A DNA stretch of 64,000 nucleotides from Seminavis robusta (lineage: Eukaryota; Bacillariophyta; Bacillariophyceae; Naviculales; Naviculaceae): assembly GCA_903772945.1 (NCBI GenBank), contig CAICTM010000364.1, forward strand, positions 1 to 64,000, in the 5' to 3' direction. The notes beneath the pieces were generated by a model. The model saw only the letters and a program-made list of their open reading frames with translations, had not been told where the DNA came from and did not search any database. Position 1 is the first letter of the stretch, and each line of letters opens with the position of its first letter. Below are positions 28,187 to 38,854 of the stretch, in pieces. The position numbers and the translations under genes were made by a program.

Positions 28187-31100
28187 ACGACGACGAAATT
28201 GTGCTATTGGGCTTCCATGCATTACTATCCAGTCATTGGTTGATTGGTCGAAGGAACGCCTGTAGTTTGTATTCTAGTAAAAGTAATGAGAATTTGCGAA
28301 AGTACCATCTTCTTCGTGCTGAACAATTTATTTCTTGATAACGCCAACGACATGAAGAAGTGGCGAGTGGGTTCTTGTCTCAACAGAGCTGAAAACCACG
28401 GATGGATCTTCTGTCTTCGAGAGATGGAAACTTCTTTCCCGTTACGCTCGACAGATCAGGATTGACCCGTCTGTGACAATTCATCCTGAGGCGCCACTGG
28501 ACACAACTGAGCACGATCAAAGGAAGAGGTGCGGTGGAGATAGATGTCAACATGGCTGGCATCGTTGCGCCGTTCACCACTACTCTTCAAACCTGTCTCA
28601 TCTGTGGTTTTCGCCGGCAAACCTGAAAGGCAACATGACACTCACATGTCATCTCCTTCCTGTCCAGTTCCAAGCAATTCGCGCGGATGAATACCCGAAG
28701 GCCGCATGGATGCACCTTTCGGGTTCACTTCTGCACGAATTTGGCAAACTGCCCTACGACAAGCTAGTACGGTACGGTACATAGAAAGAGACATCCACAT
28801 GGGATTGTTTGGAACTTGTTTGCGGCTTGCTTTCAGCGGACGCCTCAACCTCCTTGCTCCTTTGGACTTTGAAAAAATGCTGTCTGGTGATTGGCGGATC
28901 TTCTGATCGCCACAGCATCAGCATTACTAACATGACTCTAATTGCTCTGCTCACCTTTGAGATGTTGATGGACCCTAGATCGGTCGTCATTGAGAATGTT
29001 GCATGTAGAGCTAGCTAGCTACGACCGTATCAAGCTGAACTCGGCAGATATCATGCCGGAGCTACTGTACCGCACCACGCGATAAGCAAATGTGTGTGTG
29101 ATACTTGCTTTATGCAAGTGCTCAGTCTTGCAGTCCTCGAGGAGCATCCAACCTCCCAGAAGCCTCACGACGCCAGATCTGGTAAGGCTCGAACTCCTCG
29201 CTCCTTTTCTCTGTTGACCCGGCATGCTCTTCTTCCAAAACCATTAGCAATCAACAGAGAAGCATTCGCATTGCTAGCCATGGCCTCTTGCTTTTTGGAC
29301 AATATGCCATGCTAGCTAGTACTATCAACACAGAAGCGTCGCATCGCCATGGCTGGCCCGTTGCGTGTTCGACAGGAATAGCAGAACAAATCCTCCGTGC
29401 CTATCGAGTTCTTCTGCCCTTTTTCAGCCCTCCGGCGTCCTGTGCCCTTTCCTTGTTTGATACTCACGTCAAGCAATCGTGGAGCAAAAGGCCGCGTGGG
29501 TGGACGGCACAACATCACGGGAACGGAACCGTTTGGCAGCTCTCTGCTATATCCTTGTCCAACAAATTTTATTAAGCAATCATCCAGCCTGAAGGTGTTG
29601 GACTGGTGGAGGCAGTCCTGGGACAAGTAAGTGGAGCGAAAGATCCCAAGGAGACGATCGGTGAGTTACGCAATAATCTCTTGGCCTTCAGAATTTTTCG
29701 AGAGGCATTGGAAGGCAAGACAGCATCGCCCCAAATACAGAGGATGCTGGAAAGATGGAAAGGATGGTTAAATTGGCGACTGCACAGCCAAAAATTCAAG
29801 TTCACAGTCACAAAGCATATTGGTTATTCTACAGTGGCAAAACGTGCATGCTGGGGCTGCTAAGGAAGGATTGGGTTTTCCATTGGGAGCACCCATTGGC
29901 TCTACGTAGCGAATGAATTACTCAGAGCAATCAGGAGATTACAGCATCACCAATGGTGCACGTTTTTGCAACTGCAGCTCTGCAACGGACACCTTTGGAA
30001 TCCCATAGGCAACGAACGGGACACATCACGTTTCCATGAACACGCTTCTCTGCTTCTTTATCTCGGCCAAAATTTAATGCACACACTTCCCAAAAGAACA
30101 ATGTCATGTAGATGAGCTAGTAGATGGTAATCCGCTCTGTACTGATTGAGCAGCTGAGATGAAGACATACACGAACATGAACCGGCATGTTCTTCCAATT
30201 CCACACGTTCTTTTTCTGTGCGCAAACAAGCAAAATTTCACCGTTAATACAGTGGGATCGTGGGATCAAACATCAAACACTTGAGAACATCACCTTTCGT
30301 CTCTGAAATGAGAGAGCTCAATAATTATTGGGATGGTGCGAGTGCTACTTCCGTTTGGCGAGGTTGAGCTCTCTCCTCTCTCCGCTTCAAGCAAAGGAAC
30401 AGGCTACGGTACCGGTACCGTACCGTTCTTTTCAGTGGCTCGCTCCAACGGTACCGGTAGTCTACTTTTAGTTCCTTCTGCGATGTGCACAAGGTAGCCA
30501 TGCAGTATCAGGCAGTACAGCAGTACTGTACTACTACTAAAGTAGCTACCGCTAGCAACAGTACGCTGTAGTACAAGCAGAGAACCAAGGTTGCGATAGC
30601 TATTGGCCATTGGCAACAGGCGCAAAGATCTCTCGTCACCGTAATGGAAAAGGGGTCTTTAGAACCCGTTACTCCCGTTCCACTAATTGAAAACTCCCGT
30701 TCCACGAAGCGCTCCAATGCGGTACCGGCAACCGGCAGATCATCCATTGAGGTTTCTTGGTGTTCATAAGTAATAAGTGTTGTACTGTACAGTTCTTAGT
30801 TCTTGCTCGTGATCTTGGTACTGGTATCCGCCAGCATTGCGTTCACCTTTCACAAGAGCTCAGCTCACAACATTCAACATTACTGGAGTAGATGATCATG
30901 CGTTCACTTCAAGAAAGCGTCTCTAATTCAGTGTTGTTTTTCGCCCAATGGCTTAATAAAGCCCCGCAAAGGCTTAAGTTCGAAGAGACCCTCGTGACGA
31001 TTCTTCATTAAAAACAAAACTCGGAGAAAGGTCGGATTTAGCCCCAAAACTTCAATGTGGACACCGTAATATAAGCTGTAAAATACCAATATACTACCGG

Positions 31101-31489
31101 TAGTACCTGGTACCACGTCGACACGTCGGTCACACAATGCGAAAGATGCACGTCAAACGCAGCTGTACCGGTCTTGCATTGTGAGAAGGGGAAGGAAGAA
31201 TGATGGCAATAGCGTTAATTTTCCAACGTTATGGAAGGATGGAAGGTTGAAGGTCGCCAAAGCGGCTTTGGCTTGGCAACCGGATGTCTTGCATGCATCA
31301 TCTTTTACTTGCTCATCTCGATCCCTTTCTTTGTCGAGGAGTTGACGATAGAGACATTTTTTTGACTCTTGCTTTTGTTGACTTCCTTGACAACAAGAAT
31401 CAAGGTCTCGAGTGACAGTCGAGTCTCAGTCATCCTCACAGATTTCAATTACCAGTACCATACAGAGCAAAGCATCAACAGACAGCACC
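28187..31489. other. gene-poor stretch of 3.3 kb
   Basis: No gene could be supported. A frame at about 29580-29863 (with ERWKGWLNWRLHSQKF) has some coding look but no family match and no ATG start. ACCGGT palindromes cluster near 30409-30455 (two inside nested GGTACC arrays), 31097 and 31165; a GCTAGCTAGC run lies at 29010. The 3' end holds the promoter and 5' UTR of the gene at 31490. Confidence 0.4.
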
Positions 31490-32026
31490 ATGGGTAACAC
31501 TCTGCAAAAGCAAGCCTCCTTCAAGAGACGGAGCAAGAACAAACCCCGGAGCGGTCTGAGTGGATTGGAAATTGTGCTGGATCAACCACAAGAGCCCATG
31601 GTCAGTGAAATGTTCCAAGAAGGTTTTGACGCAGATTTGGATTATGATTATGAGGATGAAAAAGACCACATCGAAGATCGCGACTATAGTATGCAAGACT
31701 ATAGTAGCGATCGACGAGTGATGGATGATTCTCTGCTGCTACGAAAGAGCCACAACAGCCGCAAGTCCGTACGAAGCAGTCGAACATCGACATCTTCCAG
31801 ACGATTATCCGCATCGGAAGGTGCCGAAGATCTCATGACTTGCATGATCCCTGGCATGGATCCCCTGGAGATGCTACGATTGGTGGAAGGGTGCGTCGAA
31901 GAAGACGAAAAAGAAAGGGAAATTGAAGAGGCTCGACTGATGAGCAAGCGCAATCTGTACTCCAAAAGCAAAGATAGGAGCAGCCGGAGGAGAAAACGAA
32001 GTTCCATGACCAGTGGTGCTGCATAA
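31490..32026 (+). CDS. 178-aa serine/arginine-rich MGN protein (paralogue of the gene at 41334)
   Basis: The open frame begins further upstream at a GTG (31412), but the first ATG is 31490, giving MGNTLQKQASF. Glycine at position 2 with N at 3 is typical of N-myristoylated proteins, so membrane attachment is possible. Block 1 is SGLEIVLDQ (about 24-32). A middle acidic stretch with DYDYEDEKDH is followed by a serine- and arginine-rich region. Block 2 is DLMTCMIPGMDPLEMLRLVE plus GCVEEDE (about 115-142). The C-terminus is basic (KDRSSRRRKRSS). Blocks 1 and 2 and the MGN start recur in the 158-aa protein encoded at 41334-41810. I know no named family for this pair. Confidence 0.65.
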   Translation: MGNTLQKQASFKRRSKNKPRSGLSGLEIVLDQPQEPMVSEMFQEGFDADLDYDYEDEKDHIEDRDYSMQDYSSDRRVMDDSLLLRKSHNSRKSVRSSRTSTSSRRLSASEGAEDLMTCMIPGMDPLEMLRLVEGCVEEDEKEREIEEARLMSKRNLYSKSKDRSSRRRKRSSMTSGAA

Positions 32027-32802
32027 TAACAAAGCTAGCTAGCTAGCTACAGTACTACTGGCTAGACGGGCAAGAGGAAAGAGAAGTACTCTTGCATGTA
32101 AACTAATAACCCACTCTATTTGCATATCAAACCTGCCTGATCTACACTACCATGCCAACAACCCAACGAGCAGAGGAGGGCTACCGATGCCTTCAGCAAG
32201 ATAAACCAACAGGATGGCAAGCAAGCAGAGAGGCCACCGGTACATACCGGGTTCGAAGACAACTTTAGGATAGATAGGGTAAATTTGGTGTTTGAGTGAT
32301 CAAAATTGAGAAATTGATTTACCACATCTACCTTCGTCCAAGCTGACCTGGATGTTTAATTGGCTTATTCGAATCGAGAGGTCCGTTTTACGAAGGATCA
32401 AACAAATGTGCTTGCAAATAAGTTTTGGTTTCTTCCACTCGCACACTTTTCCCAAAGTATTTTACATGTGGGTACGTGGTCATCTGACGTACCACCAAAA
32501 ATGGGAACTTGTGACATCATGCTTCCGAGAGCCTTCCGAGCCACTCGTTGTCACCACCATCATCATCCTCCACACCAATGACCGAGAATCATCTCTCGCT
32601 CGTTTTCTCAACAATTAATTGTGACTGACTGACTGTGTTCCTGCGGTGGGGTAGCATTGCTCGCAGCCACAAAAACACCGTTCTCCAGGAACTTTTAGCA
32701 AAAAGTGCCTTGGTGTTTTAGTTAGACGAGAGAGAGAGAGAGTACTTGCCAGTGGCTTTTTTGAATTCAATTGCATTGAAGCGTTTGCTTAACGAGAGCA
32801 CC
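32027..32802. other. intergenic upstream of ABCF2-like gene
   Basis: No gene seen. Begins with a GCTAGCTAGCTAGCTA run at about 32031-32047; one ACCGGT site near 32237. A GA dinucleotide run lies about 70 bp upstream of the ATG at 32803 (near 32727-32741). Confidence 0.45.
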
Positions 32803-35601
32803 ATGGCGAAACGGTTCAATGAGAAACGAGCCAAGCAGATGGAGGCCGCCATCGAGAGGGAGCTGAATACGGGTCAGGACAGAATTGATGTGGCTGGAAC
32901 CATGGCCAATGACTTGAAAGCGTCTGCCATGGGAGGTACGTACGGCGCCAGTTGCAACCAACGGTCGGGTTGCTTTGTTTTGTTTCTGACGCAATTTATG
33001 TTATGTGTTGCTGTTTCTGGCAGAGGGAGAAGACAAACTGTTTGACAAGAAACTGTCCAAGGAGGAGAAAAAAGCTGCGGCAAAGGCTGCCCGAGAAGCC
33101 AAGAAGAAAGCCAAGGTGGGTCATCCCTTTGTACTGCTGCTGTTATTGTTGATGTTAATTGGTTGGGTATCAAGTTATCATGTTGTATTTTCGGCAAGGT
33201 TCACTCCACGTTAGCTCACAGACAATGTGAATCTACCCTTTTTATTTTAAATTAAACTACCTGTAGGAATCCAAGAATGGAGGAAAGGCATCTCCCAAGG
33301 ACAAAAAGAAAAAAGGCGGCAGTGACGACGGTCAGGAAGAAAAGAAGGAAATCGAACAAGCAAACGTCGATGATATTACGGCGGGCAACAAGGATGCCAA
33401 ACGAGAAGAAGCATTGGAGAATCTGTCCAAGCAGAATATTATTGTCAACTACGAAAACAAAAAGGGCGCATTGCATGCCAATACGCGTGATATCAATGTC
33501 AGTGGAGTCACGGTCACGTTTCATGGAAAGCCACTGATTGAAGATACCGAAATTGTCATCAACTACGGAAATCGATACGGGTTCATTGGACCCAACGGAT
33601 CGGGAAAATCCACCATTATGAAAGCCATTGCGGCTCGGGCCATTCCCATCCCAGACGCACTCGATATCTACTTTTTAGATTGCGAATATCCCGCGCGAGA
33701 CGATATTACAGCCCTTGAGGCAGTCTTGGAGAGTAGTGATGAAATTGCACTGCTAGAGAAAAAGGCAGAAGCGCTCAATGCTGCCATGGCAGATTGTGAA
33801 GAGGACGAACAAATGAAGATCCAGACGGCGCTCGAAGGCATTTATGATCGTTTGGATCAATTGGACGCCAGTTCGGCCGAGTCCAGGGCCACCACTATCT
33901 TGCATGGTCTGGGATTTACCAAAGTCATGCAAGGAATGAAGACGTGTGAATTTAGTGGAGGGTGGAGAATGCGTGTGGCGTTGGCGCGTGCTCTTTTTCT
34001 TCAGCCGGAATTGTAAGTTATCAGTGAGAGAAGTCTGTTGAAAATGCAGGAGCCTCGACCGGAAATCTGACACACTTTGCATGATCGACGTTGCTGATTC
34101 TCAGTCTTCTCTTGGATGAACCGACAAACCATTTGGGTAAGAATTTGAATTGATTTCCAGTCAACCCTGACATTATTTATTTGATTTCATTGGCTGACGT
34201 TGCATTCCTTCGTTCCTCGACAGATATGGAAGCCGTGCTGTGGCTTGAGGACTACCTTTGCAACTGGGACAAGATCCTGTTCTTTGTTTGTCACTCGCAA
34301 GATTTCATGGTATGACTCACTTTACGATATACAATGCCCGTACTGTGCTCTCTATCTTGATTGGTTGCTCACTCTGGACAATCTCGTGTAAACTGCTCTT
34401 TTTTGTTGTTGCGGATAGAACAATGTCTGCTCCCACATTGTCCGACTCGATATGACGTACAAGAAGCTCAAGTACTACGGTGGAAACTACGATACGTATG
34501 TGCAGACGCGACGTGACCAGGATATGGTGCAAATGCGACAGTACGAGGCTGAGCAGCGAGATATTGCCGAGATCAAGGATTTCATCGCTCGTTTCGGTCA
34601 CGGTAAGATTGATACCCACGCACGTGTGGTACTGCGCTCTGTATCTTGGTCCTTGACTGAACGCTTTCGTATGAACTGCTTTTAATTAAAAATTGCTGCT
34701 AGGTACCGTCAAGATGGTGCGACAGGCGCAAGCTCGAGAGAAACTGCTTCAGAAGAAGCTCGAGGCTGGTCTGACGCAAAAGCCAGAAAGCGACCCCGAG
34801 TGGGACTGGAGTTTCCCCGATGCGGGGGAGCTACCGGTTCCAGTGCTGTCGATCGAATATGTTAGTTTTGCCTACCCCGGAGGAAAGGAACTCTACAGCA
34901 ATGTCGACTTTGGGGTGGATCTGCAAACGCGTGTTGCACTTGTCGGGCCTAACGGAGCTGTAAGTACCCGCTGCTGTCGTTAACGCTTGTCGTGGCGATT
35001 GTCGTTACTAATTTGGAAATTGTATTGGCATTTCCGGTTTCAGGGCAAAACTACTCTGTTCAAGCTCATGACAGAGAAACTGCAACCCACCAAGGGCAAC
35101 ATCAAGAGAAACATGCATCTCAAAATCTCCAGCTTTACACAACACTTCGAAGACAAGCTCGACTTGTCGATGACACCCTTGGACTTTTTTAAGCAGAAAC
35201 TCATGCCGGAGGAGCCTATAGAAAAGATCCGCCCTTTGCTGGGACGGTACGGTTGTACTGGAGCTCAACAGCAACAAGTCATGAGCCAGCTATCTGCCGG
35301 GCAGAAGGCAAGAATCGTCTTTGCTATCGTCGCGCATGAAAAGCCCCATCTGCTTTTGCTGGACGAACCAACAAATCCACTGGACATGGAATCGATCGAT
35401 GCCTTGGCAAGATGTTTGAAGAAATTCCAAGGTGGAGTTGTGATGATTTCGCACGACATGCGTTTGATATCTCAGTGCGCTGAGCAAATCTACATCTGCG
35501 ACAACAAGAAAGTTTCTCTGTACAAGGGAGACATCATGGACTTCAAAATGCACACGAAGAAGGAAAACAACAAGAAGCTGTCACAGCATCAAAACGGATA
35601 A
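32803..35601 (+). CDS. ABCF2: ABCF-type ATPase, ABCF2/ARB1-like, eight exons
   Basis: Exons 32803-32935, 33024-33115, 33267-34012, 34105-34136, 34224-34309, 34419-34602, 34703-34959 and 35044-35601 join in frame to 695 aa. All introns end GT-AG and are 84-151 bp long. A lysine-rich N-terminus precedes two ATP-binding cassettes with no membrane spans. Cassette 1 has Walker A GPNGSGKST, signature FSGGWRMR and Walker B LLLDEPTNHLD. Cassette 2 has Walker A GPNGAGKTT, signature LSAGQKAR, Walker B LLLDEPTNPLD and the switch histidine in MISHDMRL. Two details fit ABCF2/yeast Arb1: the LHGLGFTK block and the linker with IARFGHG. Such proteins act in ribosome biogenesis and 40S/60S export. Note the P in the second DEPTNPLD, where H is usual. 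Upstream there is no other ABC gene. Confidence 0.92.
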
Positions 35602-35664
35602 GAGGACCCAGGTGGTTCAAGGTTGCCGCGCTGTTTTGCTTTTGCATTTCGATACTTCGATATA

Positions 35665-36012
35665 GACCTTGACAAGACGCCCTCGTCTTGCCATGAATTA
35701 TCAACCATAAATTGTGTATGTCATTATCTCTCTGCTGGGCTTCAAATATTGCGCTCAAGAGGGTTTGGTTGGGTTGTCTTGTTGACTATGGGGTACAGGA
35801 GGTTTACAGAGGCTAGTCTAGTCGTGCCCACTTCGCTTTTCGTTTTATGGACCTTAGACATGACGCCCTCGTCTTGTCGTTATCCACTATAAATTGTTTA
35901 TGTCATCATGTCTGCTGGACTACTGTTTGCACAAATAAATTTTGCACTCTAGAGGGTTGGGTATGGTTGTCTTGTTGACTATGGTACAGGAGGTCTACAG
36001 AGGCTTATCTAG
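35665..36012. repeat. diverged tandem duplication in the 3' flank, unit about 160 bp
   Basis: Two diverged copies, about 35665-35821 and 35850-36012, share long matched blocks: the start with GACCTTxGACA and GACGCCCTCGTCTTG, the middle with TATAAATTGTxTATGTCAT-like sequence, and the end with GTTGTCTTGTTGACTATGG and AGGAGGTxTACAGAGGCT. The order of blocks is the same in both, so it is a local duplication. It fills most of the gap between the ABCF2-like gene and the Hint gene. Confidence 0.8.
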
Positions 36013-36075
36013 GACACATGCTGGTCGCACACTACGATCAAGGCCCCACTTGTTTTTCTTGCGCTACACTTTCTA

Positions 36076-37320
36076 CTAGGCGCTCTTGAGCTTGCGAGTG
36101 ACAACTGCGACGCGGCTCCTGCGAGCAAACCAAATGGCAGCCAACACAGCCATGGTGATCATGGGAGCATCTGCAAAAAACAGAAGTTTCTCAATGCACA
36201 GAAAGGGACCAGTCACCAAGAACACGGCGAGGACTGCTACTGGATGGATCATCAAGTGTCGACTAGCCAACTGATTCAACCAAATTCCGAAGGAGACATA
36301 GGCTGGCATGCCTTGAGCTCCACTGAAACTGCTGGTTGAGGTGGTGGTGTCGCAGAGAGCATTGCCTGCCACACGGCACACCATTCGATAGGGTGCAAGG
36401 GCCATGTGAACAAAGTCCTGGTGGGCCACAATTGGGACCTGAACCTTGGATCCCTGCAGCACTACGTACTCCCCAGACAAGGCTGATTGCTTTGCAACAC
36501 TGTCGCTGCTCGTGGTGTCCTGTAGAGAAATGTAGCTAGATGCCATGATTCCATCCACAACAATGCTGCCCCCTGTGGTTAGAGGAGCGTAGACACCCGT
36601 CTTTTGGACGGTACTAATATTTTGAATGACCGTCTCTTTGCCGTTGTTGTTGACCGACTTTAGGACATCTCCAGAACGGACAGCATCGGCACGTACAGGG
36701 TTGGCCTTGTTAGCAAGATACACGAGATGTTCACCTGTAATTTCCAAAGGAGTATCATTGTCGGTGAAGAGTTGCAGAAAGCTTGTCTCTTTCTTAGGAT
36801 CGTAGTGTCCAAATGCATACACATCCTGGTAGACCCCTTCTTGGGTCAACACTTTGTCCCCGACCTTGAGGTCTTCCATCCTCACGGGCTTGTCGACTCC
36901 CTGAACGTTCACGGTAGAATCCTTGGAAAAGCAAGATGATATCGATAACGGCGAGACGCCGAGCGCACTGTCGTTTCCCTGTCCACAAAACTCGCAGGGG
37001 AACCTGTAGAAGTCATCTCCGCCTTTGCCTTTGCCCTTTCCCAGCCGACGCTTCACAGGCTGCGGATGCGCAAAACAGATGATGCCAAGAACAGCACAGT
37101 GTAAGCAAACAATTCAATTGGTTCTGCGCAATCGACCTTCAAATCAGTCATCTCTTACCCTTTCAACCTTGATTTCGGAACTGGGTTCTGCCTCCTCGAC
37201 AACACGTCGTTCTCGGCGGTTGCCTTTTACTCGCCGTCCCGTAGAAGCCGCCTCCGTCTCCAATAGTAGGAAGGGTGAGCAGGCTGCCAAAGCTACGATG
37301 ATACCAGCAGAGAATCTCAT
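36076..37320 (-). CDS. secreted or membrane protein with Hint (hedgehog/intein) domain, two exons
   Basis: Exon 1 is 37320-37159 and exon 2 is 37059-36076, joined by a 99-bp GT-AG intron with frame kept; product 381 aa. The ATG at 37320 opens a signal peptide (MRFSAGIIVALAACSPFLLL). A basic 75-residue segment follows, with a CEFC pair near residues 76-79. The Hint domain begins at Cys97-Phe98 (SSCFSKDSTV, matching the Gly/Ser-Cys-Phe start of hedgehog C-terminal domains), contains VGDKVLT, and has the TxxH-type block ITGEHLVYL with His165. The C-terminal part has two hydrophobic segments (about 315-340 and 345-365). Hint domains self-cleave at the residue before the Cys. If active, this would release a short basic secreted peptide. 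No sterol-attachment region is recognised. Confidence 0.8.
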
Positions 37321-38854
37321 TGTTTCAAAAGCAAAAAAGATAAATGATGATGGGATCAAGGATCGTGGCGAAGTCTGCAACAAAGTGAGCGGAGACCCCT
37401 TCAGATTCGATTCGGCTACGTTCCAAGAAAAGTTGAATGCCAAAGGTTGGTCTCTGCCTCAGAATTGTCCATCGAATCTGCACATAGAAGAACAGAAGCA
37501 GCGATACAGCAGTTTTAAAAATGTGCCAGGATCCCAGAGAGCAATAGGATGGAGACGAATTAGGCGACAGCAGGTGCTTCCCTGGACTAAGATACCTAAA
37601 GCTTCCACGAACGGAGACACTTTTGGAAAAAATGAGGGTCGATCGATTGAGAAAGATCCTTGTCCACTGAACACCGAGGCGTGACGCGATTTGTTCAGTG
37701 GATCCATTAGCCCTAAAAGCTGCAATACGGTAGAGGTAAAGCAGGCTCGATTTCAGCCCGTCACAATGCCAATGGACGATGGCGGTCGGCTATCTCTTTT
37801 CCAGTACCGGTACCAGTATGTAGACTACGTACCGGTATGTCGCTAGGCTCCGGCCAGTTTTTAACGTTGCTTTCCCGGAAGGATCGGTACCAGGTACGGT
37901 CTATTTTATGGGTAGCAACCCGTTGCATCAGCAATCTCAAGCAGGCAACATTCTAATCGTCAAGGCTCTAGCTTGTCCTCGTCGTGCTATTTCCAATTTA
38001 CTGAACTGGATGAATGATACCTTGATACGAAAACCTTTGCATTCTAAAGAAGCAAGCGGGTTACTTTTTAGTGTGACGGATGGTACGGTGGCATTGGACC
38101 AAAATATCTTCTCCCGCGAGCATGTCTGAGTCCCTCCACGAATTAGAAGAGGCGCCAATCCAGAACCTCTCGGAACTGCACCGATCTAACAAACAAAAGT
38201 GCCTGCGCATGCCGTGGCTGGCATTGCCCACACCCTACAAGAGCCATCTTCGTAGCAATCAGGCATCAATCGGGTTGTTGCCATTGTTGTTGCCGGGAAG
38301 AGAAAGCATTCGGTCTTGTCAAAAGATCTTCACGAGTCAGTCAGGTACTGGTGGGATACGGCCTTCCTCTCTGTGAAGTGTTTAATCAGTGTTGGTTGGT
38401 GTTGAGATCCTGGATGCCTACTAGCTAGTCTTCTGGTGCATCAACAAAGAGGCGAATAGCATAGCACCATCCACAAACAAGCAGATACCATCTGATTCCT
38501 CTGCTTATTATCAGTTTCCATTATCTTATCGGGATAAAGGGAGCTTGGTTTTAACAGGAGAATTTTAGGATACCCCGACAAATCTACCTCTCGCACCTGC
38601 CTACTAACTAACCACCATCAACCAGCAAGTGGTGATTCTGGAGCTCTCATCTACAGGATCTTGGCAAGGACTAGCAATATTCTTCATTAAAAGAGCGAAG
38701 GTGGATAGGCAACAGATTCATTACATCGGCATTATCCATTACTGAAGAGGCATTTGGCAACAATCCAAGTTCTGTCTCCGTATCTTTTTCAAAAAGGAGA
38801 CCAGAAGTGTCCAACCCTCAATCACTTAGCCAACCGGGCAAAAACAGCACCACA
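37321..38854. other. intergenic, shared by two divergent genes
   Basis: Holds the promoter of the Hint gene at its start and that of the beta-domain gene at its end. An overlapping frame that enters this area is the antisense of the Hint gene's first exon and is not taken. ACCGGT sites lie near 37804 and 37832. No gene is supported between 37700 and 38850. Confidence 0.45.

Noticed and set aside
29580-29863. Frame with a helical look (ERWKGWLNWRLHSQKF)
   Set aside because: No ATG near its start, no family match and no supported neighbour; could be a remnant, but the evidence is too thin.
37025-37684. 219-aa plus-strand frame across the Hint gene's first exon
   Set aside because: It is antisense to the signal peptide exon, which is supported by a good splice junction.
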